Assembly: GCA_963781025.1 (NCBI GenBank)
Contig: CAWADU010000003.1
Coordinates: 620,001-684,000, forward strand
Reading direction: 5' to 3'
Length of the DNA stretch: 64,000 nt
DNA from: Tardibacter sp963781025
Lineage (GTDB): Bacteria; Pseudomonadota; Alphaproteobacteria; Sphingomonadales; Sphingomonadaceae
Part shown: positions 36,334 to 46,608 of the stretch, piece by piece
How the letters are laid out: every line of letters starts with the position of its first letter
Position numbering within the stretch: the stretch's first letter is position 1
The notes under the pieces: model-generated
The model's input: only the letters and a program-made list of their open reading frames with translations
Databases searched by the model: none
Told to the model about the DNA's origin: nothing
Made by a program: the position numbers and the translations under genes

Positions 36334-36717
36334 TTACTTCTTTTCAGTCAGCAAATTGGCGTCGCGCGCAAGCCGCCACTGGCCGTCGGACTCTTTGCGG
36401 AAAATCGTCAGCGTATAGCCAGAACGCCGGACCGACGGGCCGGACGCGGGCGATGCGGTCATATCGATATGGTTGCGGAGAAAGGCCCAGTCACCGAGTA
36501 TCTGCACCTCCTGGATGTCGCTGCTGCCGCCGATGCGAACGTCCTTCATGCCTTGGGACATGGCTGCAAAGGCTTCCTTGCCAAAGGGTTCGGCGCCCGG
36601 AACCATGAAGATCACATCGTCCGTCATCAGGCTAAGGACGGTGGCGGCATCGCCGTCGCGACTGGCCGACATCCATCGACCCACCACGTCACGAATGGCC
36701 TGCTCGTCGTCTGTCAT
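36334..36717 (-). CDS. SgcJ/EcaC-like NTF2-fold protein
   Basis: 127 residues. It fits the SnoaL/NTF2-like SgcJ/EcaC family: N-terminal helix EQAIRDVVGRWMSASRDGDAA, a strand DDVIFMVPGAEPFG and a conserved final segment WRLARDANLL. Proteins of this fold form small dimers with a hydrophobic pocket; their functions are mostly unknown, and some are steroid-isomerase-like. No signal peptide. It lies alone between bioA (60 bases downstream on the same strand) and dinB. Confidence 0.72.
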   Translation of the reverse strand: MTDDEQAIRDVVGRWMSASRDGDAATVLSLMTDDVIFMVPGAEPFGKEAFAAMSQGMKDVRIGGSSDIQEVQILGDWAFLRNHIDMTASPASGPSVRRSGYTLTIFRKESDGQWRLARDANLLTEKK

Positions 36718-36777
36718 CGAAACACTCCTTGCTTCGGAACGCTCCAGCGTAAACGCGTTTCCGTCGGGCCTATCAAC

Positions 36778-38070
36778 TCAGCGCCTTGACCATTCGCGGG
36801 TGATCTTCACCATGGCGTCGCCGATCCGCGCGACATCGTCGGCATCGGTCGTCAGCGGGGGCGTGGTGTAGATGATGTCGCCGAACGGTCGCAGCCAGAT
36901 GCCCTCTTCGATGAACCGCGCTTTCAGCCAGTCGAGATCGCGCATCCCTTCAAGTTGAATGACACCGAGCGCGCCTTTGACGCGCACATCGGCGACACCC
37001 GGCAGTCCGCGTGCGGATTCCAGTTTTTCCGCCAGCAGCGCGCCAATGGCTTTGGCCTGCTCCAGTCGCGGTTCCCGCTTGAACAGATCGAGCGATGCGT
37101 TGGCGGCTGCGCAGGCGAGTGCGTTGCCCATGAACGTGGGGCCGTGCATCAGCGCCTTGGATGGGTCGTCCGAAAGGAAGGCGGCGAAGACGCGTTCGTT
37201 CGCGATGGTTGCCGCAAGGGGCAGGGCGCCCCCGGTCAACGCTTTGGAAAGTGTGATAATATCGGGAGTTACGCTCGTTTCCTTACACGCGAACAATGCT
37301 TGCCCCAGTCGCCCGAAGCCGACGAATATCTCGTCGAAGACAAGGAGGGCGCCATGCCTGTCGCATGCCGCGCGGAGGTGGCGCAGCACTGCGGCGTCGT
37401 GAAAGCGCATTCCCCCCGCGCCCTGCACCAGCGGCTCCACCAAAACGGCGGCGATTTCATGCCCATGTGAGGCCAATGCCCGATCGATCGCCTCCGGGTC
37501 GAGATCGATCACGATCTGATCAGGCACAACGCCGCGAAACAGGCTGTGCATGCCCTCATTCGGGTCGCACACGCTCATCGTCGCCAGCGTGTCGCCATGA
37601 TAGCCATGGGTGAAGCTCAGAAAGCGGGTGCGGCGTTCTCCCTGGTTCAGCCAGTATTGCACCGCCATCTTCATCGCGATCTCGACCGCGACCGACCCTG
37701 ATTCCGAATAGAAGACGTGATCGAGGTCGCCCGGCAGCAGTCTCGCCAACCGCTCGGCCAACACATAGGCTTGTTCGTGCGCCAGCCCGCCCAGCATCAC
37801 ATGGGGCAGTTTTTGAAGCTGCGCCGCGACCGCCGACTCGATATGCGGATTGCGATAGCCGTGCGCGGCGGTCCACCAGCTCGCGATGCCGTCAATCAGT
37901 TCGCGCCCGTCGGCTAGCTTCAACCGCGTTCCGTTCGCCGACACCACCGGCAGCGGCGATGCCACGGTCTGCATTTGCGTATAGGGCAGCCAGACGTGCG
38001 GGGCTCCGCGCTCAACCCAGTCAGGGCTGCCTGATGCTGGCTGCTCGTGTTTGTCGTCGACGTTCGCCAT
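36778..38070 (-). CDS. bioA: Adenosylmethionine-8-amino-7-oxononanoate aminotransferase
   Basis: 430 residues, class III PLP aminotransferase. It transaminates 8-amino-7-oxononanoate with SAM as amino donor, the step between BioF and BioD. Family signs: VWLPYTQMQT, DGIASWWTAAHGYRNPHI (the tryptophan-rich BioA segment), SESGSVAVEIAMKMA, DEIFVGFGRLG and the PLP lysine in LSKALTGGALPLAAT. The gene is separate from the bioF operon. No BioR-like palindrome was seen in front of either unit. Confidence 0.92.
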   Translation of the reverse strand: MANVDDKHEQPASGSPDWVERGAPHVWLPYTQMQTVASPLPVVSANGTRLKLADGRELIDGIASWWTAAHGYRNPHIESAVAAQLQKLPHVMLGGLAHEQAYVLAERLARLLPGDLDHVFYSESGSVAVEIAMKMAVQYWLNQGERRTRFLSFTHGYHGDTLATMSVCDPNEGMHSLFRGVVPDQIVIDLDPEAIDRALASHGHEIAAVLVEPLVQGAGGMRFHDAAVLRHLRAACDRHGALLVFDEIFVGFGRLGQALFACKETSVTPDIITLSKALTGGALPLAATIANERVFAAFLSDDPSKALMHGPTFMGNALACAAANASLDLFKREPRLEQAKAIGALLAEKLESARGLPGVADVRVKGALGVIQLEGMRDLDWLKARFIEEGIWLRPFGDIIYTTPPLTTDADDVARIGDAMVKITREWSRR

Positions 38071-38138
38071 AAATTACGCATAGCGAAAGTCGCGACCGCT
38101 TTTCCATAAGTATGATTTCCGCACGCATCCCGATGGCT

Positions 38139-40571
38139 TTAGAAGCGCTGGCCCACCTTGATCCCGAAAAATTGCGGCTTGATGGGATAGAGCCGCGAAA
38201 ATTGCCCGCAAAGCGATGGAGCGCAGGTGATGTTTTTGCTGAGGATGCCGCGCTTATCGAAAGCGTTCTGGATGAATGCCTCGAAGGACAGGTTGTTCCA
38301 ACTGTATCCTGCGGAAAAATCGAAGGTGGTGAACCCTTTGGTGGGGCCGATTATCGCCTCGCCTTCCGTCGTGAGATAGGATCTGGTGCCGCCCTGATGG
38401 TTCACGCCGCCCTGCACGAACGCCTTGTTCTCAGCCAGCGAGAAATCATAGCGCGCGGTCGCGTTGATCTTGAGCCTGGGCGTAACGGGCAGCCGCGTCC
38501 CCTCGGGTGCAAAGACCTGGCCGCCGTTCGCCGGATCGCAACCGTTCACCTGATCGCAGAAAGCCTTGGTGAGTTTGGCGTCGACATAGGTGCCCGATGC
38601 AGACAGCGTCAGATGGCCGCCAATCAGCCAGCTGATATCGCCTTCAATGCCACGGGATCGCGCCGTGCCTGCATTCACCGTGTAGAAGATGCCCAGAACC
38701 CCTGGCAGGCTATACTGAACGTCGCTCCATTTTTCCCAGAAGATCGCGCCGTTTATGCGTAGCGTGCGATCGAACCATCGTGTCTTCCAGCCGATCTCGT
38801 AGTTGGTCAGCGTATCGGCTCGATAGGGCGGGATGACCTGGAGCTGGCCGAGCGCGAAAGCATCGCGGTTGTTGCCACCGGGGCGAAAGCCGGTCGAATA
38901 GGTTGCATAGACCATCCGGTCGGGATCGACTTTCCAGGTGAGGTTTACCTTGTGGGTTTCGCCGCTTTCTATGTATTTCTTGTTGATGTTCGGGCATTCC
39001 TGGGCGGTCGTCCCGGTACATCCGAAAAGCGACATCTCGCGATCAAGCGCGCCGATCCCGCCCGAAAATCCATCGAGGGTATTATGGGCGATGAAACCGC
39101 GGATGCCCCCGGTGAGCGTGAGTTCGGGCAAAATGTCGAACGATGCTTCCCCGAACATCGCATAATCGCGATCGACGCGATGGATGTTGGTGTAGAAGAC
39201 GTCATCCGGCCCGGCGCCCGGCACCGGCGGGCTGAACGGGTTCACCGCATTGCGGACGCCGGGGATAATATATTCGGCGATGCGGTCGTCGACCTGTCGC
39301 TGCATGAAGACGCCTGCGGTTATACGTAGGCGATCTTCCGCCGGCGAACTGATGCGCAGCTCATGCGCCATCTTCGTGTACTTGTCGAAGCCGCGTACGC
39401 TCTGGGTCGGGTCAATGTCGTTTCCGGCCGCGTCGAGCAGGTAATTATAGTCGGGGTAGGTGTCGTAGGCCACGGTGAAGTAGGAATAGTCGGCGACATT
39501 GTCGACCGTGCGGTGGAAGTAAGACCCTGAGTAAGTCACGTCCCAATTGCTGAGCTTGCCCTGTACCGTCAATGACGCAAGATACCATTTGTCGAGGTAG
39601 CTGCTGACGGTGAAGTCGTGGTTATCGAGGTCCCCGGCGCGGGGATCGAACAGGAACTGGCCCTTCGCTTTCTGATGCTGATAGATGACGGCCGGCGTAA
39701 CCGTCCAGTTGTCGTCGAGATCGATCTTGAGCGCAGCGCGACCGCCATAGGTGTCCGCCTCGTTATAGTTGTTCTTGGCGATATCGAAATTATCAACTGT
39801 CAGCGGCGCGTTTTCGATGATGGGGTCGCCGTTCACGTCGGTGCCGACGGTATGGGGCCGCTGATAGGTGCGCGTCGCCGGAGTGTTGTCGATATAGCCA
39901 CCGTCGTGCTGGTAAAAGCCGACCAGCCGGATTGCCATCGTCTCGTTCAGCGGGATGTTGACGAAGCCCTCGGCTTTCCCGCCGTAACCACCCTTGCCGA
40001 ATTTATTCCCCTGAAGGTCGTATCCGGCCTCGAACCCGGTTGGGTCCGGCTTATTGGTGATCAACCGGAGCGTGCCGGAAAGCGAGCTGGCGCCATAAAG
40101 CGTGCCCTGCGGTCCGGCGAGCGCTTCGACCCGGGCCAGATCATAGGAATGGATGTCGACCGATCCGTAGATGGTCGTGACCGGCACCTCGTCGATATAG
40201 AGGCCGCTGCCCGGTAGCGGGCCAGCCGCGAGACCGTCGCCGCCCGTCGCGATGCCACGGAAGTAAAGTTGCGCCTGGCCCGGCCCGAACGACTGATAGC
40301 TGACGCTGGGCAGCAGTTTCGCATAGTCGTCGAAGCTTGCGACCTGATGTTGCTCCATTGCCGCCGGCGTCAGCGCAGTGATGCTTATCGGGACGTTTTG
40401 CAGGATCTCCGAACGCTTTGTGGCGGTGACGACTATCTCCTCCAGATTATCGGCGGCGCCCGTCGCCTGGCTGGAAGATGTGCTGGATTGCTGTCCCGCC
40501 GCATTCTGGGCAAAGCCAGCGAGCGCCGTACCGGCGAGAAGCACCAGCGAAAAGGATTTTGCAGCGCGCAT
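38139..40571 (-). CDS. TonB-dependent outer-membrane receptor
   Basis: 810 residues. Signal peptide (MRAAKSFSLVLLAGTALAGFAQ), a Ser/Gln-rich linker, a TonB box-like EEIVVTATKR at about residue 45, the plug domain (PISITALTPAAMEQH, GIATGGDGLAAGPLPGSGLY) and a 22-strand barrel ending GIKVGQRF with the terminal aromatic residue. Energised by TonB-ExbBD, it imports a scarce ligand. The plug style is that of the large sphingomonad families that take up plant or aromatic compounds and siderophores, but the ligand is unknown. It is preceded by the TPR-sulfotransferase gene upstream, with about 110 bases between them. Confidence 0.9.
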   Translation of the reverse strand: MRAAKSFSLVLLAGTALAGFAQNAAGQQSSTSSSQATGAADNLEEIVVTATKRSEILQNVPISITALTPAAMEQHQVASFDDYAKLLPSVSYQSFGPGQAQLYFRGIATGGDGLAAGPLPGSGLYIDEVPVTTIYGSVDIHSYDLARVEALAGPQGTLYGASSLSGTLRLITNKPDPTGFEAGYDLQGNKFGKGGYGGKAEGFVNIPLNETMAIRLVGFYQHDGGYIDNTPATRTYQRPHTVGTDVNGDPIIENAPLTVDNFDIAKNNYNEADTYGGRAALKIDLDDNWTVTPAVIYQHQKAKGQFLFDPRAGDLDNHDFTVSSYLDKWYLASLTVQGKLSNWDVTYSGSYFHRTVDNVADYSYFTVAYDTYPDYNYLLDAAGNDIDPTQSVRGFDKYTKMAHELRISSPAEDRLRITAGVFMQRQVDDRIAEYIIPGVRNAVNPFSPPVPGAGPDDVFYTNIHRVDRDYAMFGEASFDILPELTLTGGIRGFIAHNTLDGFSGGIGALDREMSLFGCTGTTAQECPNINKKYIESGETHKVNLTWKVDPDRMVYATYSTGFRPGGNNRDAFALGQLQVIPPYRADTLTNYEIGWKTRWFDRTLRINGAIFWEKWSDVQYSLPGVLGIFYTVNAGTARSRGIEGDISWLIGGHLTLSASGTYVDAKLTKAFCDQVNGCDPANGGQVFAPEGTRLPVTPRLKINATARYDFSLAENKAFVQGGVNHQGGTRSYLTTEGEAIIGPTKGFTTFDFSAGYSWNNLSFEAFIQNAFDKRGILSKNITCAPSLCGQFSRLYPIKPQFFGIKVGQRF

Positions 40572-40682
40572 CGGAGTCCCCCTCTCCTAAGCAACATGGG
40601 CAAAATGCTGTTCCTGCTTTGGGGGGCTGTCAAGCGGGCGGATTTGCACGGCAGCGCTTTGGCGAGGCGCATTGCAAAAATA

Positions 40683-42569
40683 TCACGTTTCTGGAACGAC
40701 CGGATAGCTCTCAAGCACCGGGCCCAGCGCCGCCGACAACGGCTCGAGCCAGGGCTCGAAATGGCGCCAATGATCCATGCCCTCGCGAAATATGGGGCGT
40801 CGGACCTGCTCTGACGAGGCGGTGCGAACGGCTCGGTCGGTCTCGTGAAAGTTCAGGCACGCCGCCTCGAAGGGTAGCCGCGCATAGTCGAGCAATGCCC
40901 GCACCTCGGCCTCGGTGTCCTCGACCATGCGCTCGTAAAACACGCGGTGGACGCGGCCCGGCAGCACGCGGTCGATATGGGCGAGGGCGCGGACATAGTC
41001 GCGATAATATCGCCCGATCTCCTCGAGATCGTAAGAGAAGGACTGGCCGCGCGCGAAGTGCTGCTTGAAAACCGAAAAGCCACAGCCGAGCGGATGGCGG
41101 CGCGCATCAACGACCCGCGCCTTGGGCAGGATCAGGTGAATCAGCGGCAGATAGGTCCAGTTGTTCGGCATCTTGTCGACAAAATATGGGCGGCCGCTCT
41201 TGCGCTGCACCCGCGTGTGGTCGAGATACTCCTCGCCCAGCGCGCTCGCATCGGCCTTGCTGAGACCGACGATGCCGCCGGGGCCAAGGCGGTTGGCGAG
41301 CATGCCGATGTCAGGCAGCTCCATTGTGCCTTCAACCTGGCTGTGGCTGGCAAGGATCTGCTCGATCAGGGTCGACCCCGAGCGCGGCAGCGAGACGACG
41401 AAGATCGGATCTTCGGCAGGGCAGCCCCAACCTGCTCGCGCGGTGAAGAAGTCGGCGTCGAGCGTCGCGCACTGGCGATCGATGATCGCGGTCACATGCG
41501 CAGGGTCATAATCGATCGTAGCGCGGCGAAGGCGATTTCCCTTCGCATAATGCGCGAAGCTCTCACGATAGCGGCCCGCGTCCTCCTCGGCCTTGCCCAG
41601 TGCGAACTCGATATGGAAGCGACCCTCCTCGTCAAGGCCTGGTGTCGTGAGTGCGGCGCGCATCGCGGCTGTATCGTCGGACGTGAACCGAAAGGTCTTG
41701 AGATTGGCGAGGCTCCACCAGCTACTCCCGAGTGTCGGCTCTATCCGAAGGCTCTCGCGATAGGCGGCTACGCCTTCTTCCTGACGCCCCAGTGTCTTCA
41801 ACGTATGCCCAAGGCTCATCCAGACTTTCGCCTGGCGGGGATATCGGCTGAGGATGTCGCGATACATGGCAACGGCGGCGGCGTAGTCGCCCAGCCCACC
41901 AAGGATCGCCGCCTTCAGGATCGCATAGGTCGCATTCGCGGGCTCATCGGCGAGCAGACGATCGACATGCGCCAGCGCACCGCCCGAATTGCCGTGGCGG
42001 TGGAGAAGAAGCGCGAGATTGTGACGGGCAGGCGCAAAGCCCGGCGCGAGTTCCAGCGCCCGACGAAGCAAGGTTTCAGCGTCGCGATTGCGGCCGATGC
42101 GACCGGCGAGTTCCGCCAGCATGCGGATCGCGGCAATGTCGGTCGGCCGGGCCTTGAGCCGCGCGCGAAGCGCCCTCTCGGCGCGGGGGAGGTCGTTGGC
42201 CGCAAGCGCATCGGCGGCGGCAAGGAGTTCGGCGTCTGTGGCAGCGAGGCGGAGCGCCTCAAGATGCGCGCGATCGCCTTCCACGACATCGCCGTTGAGA
42301 TGGAGCTGGTCGCCGAGCGCACGCCAGCCATCGGCGAAACGCGGCGCGGCCTCTGTCACCCCGCGGAAAACGGTGGTCGCCGCCGCGCTGTCACCGAGCG
42401 CGAAATGCGCGCGTCCCGCGATCAACATCGCCTGCGGCTGGCCGGGCACGGCACGGAGGATTTCGTTCGCCTGCTCCAGCGCAAGCGCGGGTTGGCCCGC
42501 GAGCAGGCGCGTGGCGTGAGCAAGCGCGGTATCGACCGATCCGGTGTGCCCTGCAGGAACGCTCCCCAT
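40683..42569 (-). CDS. Tetratricopeptide-repeat sulfotransferase
   Basis: 628 residues. The N-terminal half is a run of TPR helices (AGRIGRNRDAETLLRRALELA, YPRQAKVWMSLGHTLKTLG and similar, residues about 20-300). The C-terminal half is a sulfotransferase-3 domain whose 5'-phosphosulfate loop for PAPS is FVVSLPRSGSTLIEQILASH (about residue 390), followed by a 3'-phosphate-binding segment near FVDKMPNNWTYLPLI. Such fusions are common in sphingomonads beside TonB receptors; by analogy with tyrosylprotein sulfotransferase they may sulfate proteins or glycans. Substrate unknown. It is upstream of the TonB receptor on the same strand. Confidence 0.85.
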   Translation of the reverse strand: MGSVPAGHTGSVDTALAHATRLLAGQPALALEQANEILRAVPGQPQAMLIAGRAHFALGDSAAATTVFRGVTEAAPRFADGWRALGDQLHLNGDVVEGDRAHLEALRLAATDAELLAAADALAANDLPRAERALRARLKARPTDIAAIRMLAELAGRIGRNRDAETLLRRALELAPGFAPARHNLALLLHRHGNSGGALAHVDRLLADEPANATYAILKAAILGGLGDYAAAVAMYRDILSRYPRQAKVWMSLGHTLKTLGRQEEGVAAYRESLRIEPTLGSSWWSLANLKTFRFTSDDTAAMRAALTTPGLDEEGRFHIEFALGKAEEDAGRYRESFAHYAKGNRLRRATIDYDPAHVTAIIDRQCATLDADFFTARAGWGCPAEDPIFVVSLPRSGSTLIEQILASHSQVEGTMELPDIGMLANRLGPGGIVGLSKADASALGEEYLDHTRVQRKSGRPYFVDKMPNNWTYLPLIHLILPKARVVDARRHPLGCGFSVFKQHFARGQSFSYDLEEIGRYYRDYVRALAHIDRVLPGRVHRVFYERMVEDTEAEVRALLDYARLPFEAACLNFHETDRAVRTASSEQVRRPIFREGMDHWRHFEPWLEPLSAALGPVLESYPVVPET

Positions 42570-42665
42570 CGCGACAGGAAGGCGTGTCTGCCCCGTCCTG
42601 TCAACGCCGATTAGTATGGAGGAACTTTATTTCGGCCGATGCACGACCCGATTAGATAAGGCTCA

Positions 42666-44490
42666 TCATTCAACCGTGACGCTTTTCGCCAGATTGCGGG
42701 GCTGGTCGACGTCGGTGCCTTTCGCTACGGCGACATGATAGGCGAGGAGCTGTACGGGAATCGCATAGACCAGCGGCGCGATGAAGGCGTCGACGTGCGG
42801 CATTTCGATCGTCGCGATGCAATTTTCGCCTGCCGCGCGTATGCCCTCGGCGTCCGAAATCAGCACGACCTGGCCGCCGCGCGCCTGCACCTCCTGCATG
42901 TTCGATACGGTTTTCTCGAACAGCGGGCCGGAAGGCGCCATGACGATCACGGGCACGTTTTCATCTATCAGCGCGATGGGTCCGTGCTTCAGTTCGCCCG
43001 CCGCATAACCTTCGGCATGAATGTAGCTGATTTCTTTGAGTTTTAGTGCGCCTTCCAGCGCCAGCGGATAGTCAGGGCCGCGTCCCATATAGAGAACATC
43101 CTGGGCCTTGGCGATCACCGGCGCCATGGACTCGATGCTCTCGTCATGAGCAAGTGCTGCGTTCATCGCGGCGGGAACCTCCGCGAGCAATTGCACGATC
43201 CGCTTTTCATGCGCCGCATCAAGCCGCCCCTTGGCGCGGGCAAGGTTGGCGGCGAAAGCGGCGAGCACACCGAGCTGGCAGGTGAAGGCCTTGGTGGAGG
43301 CGACGCCGATCTCGGGCCCGGCATGGGTCGGCAGCACCAGCTCCGCCTCGCGCGCCATCGACGAAGTGGCGACATTCACCACCGCCGCGATCTTTTGTCC
43401 GCTTTCCTTCGCATGGCGGAGCGCCGCCAGCGTGTCGGCGGTTTCGCCCGACTGGCTGATGAACAGCGCAAGCCCGCCGTCCTCCAGCACGGGCGCGCGA
43501 TACCGGAATTCGGACGCGATATCGAGTTCGACGGGAACCCGGGCAAGCTGCTCGATCCAGTATTTGGCGACCATGCCGGCATAAAAGCTGGTGCCGCAGG
43601 CGACGATGGCGATACGGCGGATCTGGGCAAGATCGAACGGCAGATCGGGCAGGGCGACCTGTTCTTCCAGCGGCCGAAGATAGGCGCCCAGCGTCTGCGC
43701 GACCACCACCGGCTGCTCGAAGATTTCCTTCTGCATGAAGTGGCGGTGATTGCCCTTGTCGATCAGCGCGCCGGTCACGCCGGAAAGGGTGATCGGGCGT
43801 TCCACCTGTTGATCGTTGCGGTCGTAGATCGTCACCCCGTCGCGGGTGAGAACCACCCAGTCACCTTCTTCCAAATAGGCGATGCGCTGGGTCAGCGGCG
43901 CCAGAGCGATCGCATCCGAGCCTAGATAGGCTTCGCCGTCGCCATAGCCGATCACCAGGGGCGAGCCGAGCCGCGCGCCGATCAGCACGTCGGGATGCTG
44001 ACGGAACAGGATCGCCAGCGCGAAGGCGCCACGCAAACGCTTCAACGAGCGTCGAACCGCGTCGGCCGGGCTCGCGCCGCGCTCGATCTCGCGGCTGATC
44101 AGATGCGCTGCCACCTCGGTGTCGGTCTGCGACTTCGAACGTGCGGCCTTCTGCCTCCAGTTCCTCGCGCAGCTCCTTGAAATTCTCGATGATGCCATTG
44201 TGCACCAGCGCGACTTCCGGCGTGGCATGCGGGTGCGCGTTGTTGGTGGTTGGCGCGCCATGCGTCGCCCAGCGGGTATGTGCGATGCCAGCCTTGCCGG
44301 GCAGCGGATCGGCGGCAAGCGTCCGCACCAGATTGTCGAGTTTTCCCTCGGCCCGGCGGCGGTCGATGTGCCCGTTGACGATGGTGGAGACGCCGGCGGA
44401 GTCATAGCCGCGATATTCCAGCCGCTTCAGCCCTTCGACCAGCCTGCCGGTGACGTCTTCCCGGCCCAGAATCCCGATGATACCGCACAT
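42666..44490 (-). CDS. glmS: Glucosamine-6-phosphate synthase, one-base frameshift
   Basis: Makes glucosamine-6-phosphate from fructose-6-phosphate and glutamine, the first step to UDP-GlcNAc for peptidoglycan and LPS. ATG at 44490 gives MCGIIGILGRE with the glutaminase nucleophile Cys2, then HTRWATHGAPTTNNAHPH and HNGIIENFKELREEL. At 44133 an extra base shifts the frame; the next piece continues SQTDTEVAAHLISREI and the two sugar-isomerase (SIS) domains follow (CGTSFYAGMVAKYWIEQL, SQSGETADTLAALRHAK) to the family end PRNLAKSVTVE. Without that base the protein is 607 residues, the usual size. It starts 2 bases after the glmU stop. A sequencing error is likely because the gene is essential. 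Confidence 0.92.
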
Positions 44491-44492
44491 GC

Positions 44493-45848
44493 TTACTTCG
44501 CCTTTTTCTTCGCGCTCATCATGGCGCGGAACTTCGTCGCCCAACCCGGCCGGGATTCCTGCTTGCCGCGTGCCACGGCAAGGGCGTCCGCCTCCACGTC
44601 GCGGGTCACGACCGAGCCCGCGCCCACGATCGCGCCATCGCCGATCGTCACCGGCGCGACCAGTGCGCTGTTGGATCCGATGAAAGCGCCCGCGCCAATC
44701 TCCGTCCGGTATTTCAGGAACCCGTCATAATTGCAGGTGATCGTGCCCGCCCCGATATTGGCGTTAGCGCCCACCATGGCGTCGCCGATATAGCTCAGGT
44801 GATTGGCCTTCGCGCCGGGGCCGAGCGTCGCCGCCTTCAGCTCGACGAAATTACCGACCCTGGCCTTCTCGCCGATGACCGCGCCGGGGCGCAGCCGGGC
44901 ATAGGGCCCGATGCTGGCGCCTGCCTTCACGGTCGCGCCTTCAAGATGGCTGAAGGCGTGGATGACGACATTGTCCTCGACGCGAACCCCCGGGCCGAAG
45001 ACGACATTGGGTTCAACCACCACATCGCGCCCAAGCACGGTGTCATGGGAAAACCATATGGTTTCAGGCGCAATCAGCGTCGCGCCTTCGGCCATCGCGG
45101 CCAGACGACGCCGTTTCTGCCAGTCGGCTTCCACCGCTGCCAGTTCGGCCCGGCTGTTGATTCCTGCAACTTCGGTGTCCGACGTTTCCACCACCGCGCT
45201 TTGCCGTCCCTCGGCATTTGCCAGCATGACGATATCGGGCAGATAATATTCCCCCGCCGCGTTGTTGTTGCCGACTTTTTCGAGCAGGCCGAACAGGTCT
45301 TTGGAGCGAACCGCCATCAACCCGGAATTGCACAAATCGACCTTGCGCTCGTCCGCTGTCGCATCCTTGAACTCGACCATCTTGATGATGGCGCCCTCGG
45401 CATCGGCGATGATCCGGCCATAGGCCAGCGGATCGGCGGGCCTGAAGCCCAGCACGACCGCAACCGGTTCATCATCGGCATGCAGCCGGTCGATCATCCG
45501 TTGCATGGTGGCGGGCGTCACCAACGGCACGTCGCCGTAAAGGATCAACACGTCACCATTGAACCCGGCGAGCGCGCTTTTCGCCTGAAGTACGGCATGG
45601 CCGGTGCCGAGCTGCGGTTCTTGTGTCACCACAATGACATTTTGCCCGGTTACGGCGCTTTGCACCTGTTCACGCCGCGCGCCCGCAATGATGACCTGCC
45701 GCTCAGGTGCGAGGGTGCGGACGCTGTCGAGCAGGTGGATCAGCATCGGCCGCCCGGCGATCGGGTGAAGCACTTTATGGAGGTCCGACTTCATCCTTGT
45801 TCCCATACCAGCGGCGAGAACCACTGCGGCGATCGGACGTGCGGACAT
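44493..45848 (-). CDS. glmU: Bifunctional N-acetylglucosamine-1-phosphate uridyltransferase / GlcN-1-P acetyltransferase
   Basis: 451 residues from ATG 45848; the frame is open for another 14 codons upstream, but MSARPIAAVVLAAG is the family N-terminus. Pyrophosphorylase domain: LAAGMGTRMKSDLHKVLHPIAGRPM, LYGDVPLV. From about residue 240 the left-handed beta-helix with hexapeptide repeats begins (NVVFGPGVRVEDNVVIHAFSHLEG, KANHLSYIGDAMVGANANIGAGT) and carries the acetyltransferase site. It acts after GlmS and GlmM to make UDP-GlcNAc. It is cotranscribed with glmS, divergent from gph. Confidence 0.95.
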   Translation of the reverse strand: MSARPIAAVVLAAGMGTRMKSDLHKVLHPIAGRPMLIHLLDSVRTLAPERQVIIAGARREQVQSAVTGQNVIVVTQEPQLGTGHAVLQAKSALAGFNGDVLILYGDVPLVTPATMQRMIDRLHADDEPVAVVLGFRPADPLAYGRIIADAEGAIIKMVEFKDATADERKVDLCNSGLMAVRSKDLFGLLEKVGNNNAAGEYYLPDIVMLANAEGRQSAVVETSDTEVAGINSRAELAAVEADWQKRRRLAAMAEGATLIAPETIWFSHDTVLGRDVVVEPNVVFGPGVRVEDNVVIHAFSHLEGATVKAGASIGPYARLRPGAVIGEKARVGNFVELKAATLGPGAKANHLSYIGDAMVGANANIGAGTITCNYDGFLKYRTEIGAGAFIGSNSALVAPVTIGDGAIVGAGSVVTRDVEADALAVARGKQESRPGWATKFRAMMSAKKKAK

Positions 45849-45935
45849 GAATATTCCCGGACCTGAACGTGTTTGACTGCGCGATGCCACAGAAACCTTG
45901 CCAACGCCATAGGATCACCGGCATCACCGGACCCC

Positions 45936-46604
45936 ATGAACACATTTCCTTTTGATCTTGTCGTTTTCGATCTCGACGGCACGCTTGTCGATACCGGATC
46001 CGATCTCACCGCCGCGCTGAACCACGTTCTTGGCCGCATAGGTCGTCAGTCGGTGACCGAGGCGGCGGTTCGCGACATGGTGGGGCTCGGCGCCGCCAAA
46101 TTGCTCGAGCGCGGCCTAGCGGCAACCGGCGGCGGCACGCCAGAGATGGTGAAGGCGGGCCTTTCGGACTTTCTTGAATTCTATGCCGCCAACATCTGCG
46201 TTCACTCTCAGCCCTATGCCGGTGTGGAACAGGCGCTGGATCATTTGGCCGAAGCCGGCTGTCGGCTGGCGATCTGCACAAACAAACCGGCGGCAATGAG
46301 CAAATCCCTGATATCCGCGCTTGGCTGGTCGGGGCGCTTTGCCGCCAATCTGGGCGGCGACAGCCTCGCTGTCAGAAAACCAGACCCGCGGCATCTTTAC
46401 GAAACCGTCGCGCGGGCAGGTGGAGGGCGGGTCGCCTTTGTCGGCGATTCCATGGTGGACGTGGGGACGGCGCGCGCCGCCGGAGTTCCCATCGTCACGG
46501 TCAGCTTCGGCTTTGCGGATCGCCCCGCGGCCCAATTGGGTGGCGACATTCTGATCCATCATTTCGATGAACTGGTGCCAGCCCTGATGCGATTGGGATC
46601 ATAA
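45936..46604 (+). CDS. gph: Phosphoglycolate phosphatase (HAD family)
   Basis: 222 residues from ATG 45936; an upstream in-frame extension exists but overlaps the divergent promoter and has no HAD features. Motif I VFDLDGTLVDTGSD gives the nucleophile Asp12 and Asp14; motif II is in ICTNKPAAM, motif III KPDPRHLYE and motif IV FVGDSMVDVGTARAAG. It removes 2-phosphoglycolate formed in DNA repair or photorespiration. The cap-domain length fits Gph, though related sugar phosphatases are possible. The phoR gene starts 4 bases after its stop, so the two may be cotranscribed. Confidence 0.85.
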   Translation: MNTFPFDLVVFDLDGTLVDTGSDLTAALNHVLGRIGRQSVTEAAVRDMVGLGAAKLLERGLAATGGGTPEMVKAGLSDFLEFYAANICVHSQPYAGVEQALDHLAEAGCRLAICTNKPAAMSKSLISALGWSGRFAANLGGDSLAVRKPDPRHLYETVARAGGGRVAFVGDSMVDVGTARAAGVPIVTVSFGFADRPAAQLGGDILIHHFDELVPALMRLGS

Positions 46605-46608
46605 CGCG

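Noticed and set aside
40947..42614. 555-codon open frame on the plus strand opposite the TPR-sulfotransferase
   Set aside because: It is a shadow of a GC-rich gene read on the other strand; the minus-strand frame has clear TPR and PAPS motifs and the plus-strand product is basic with no recognisable domain.
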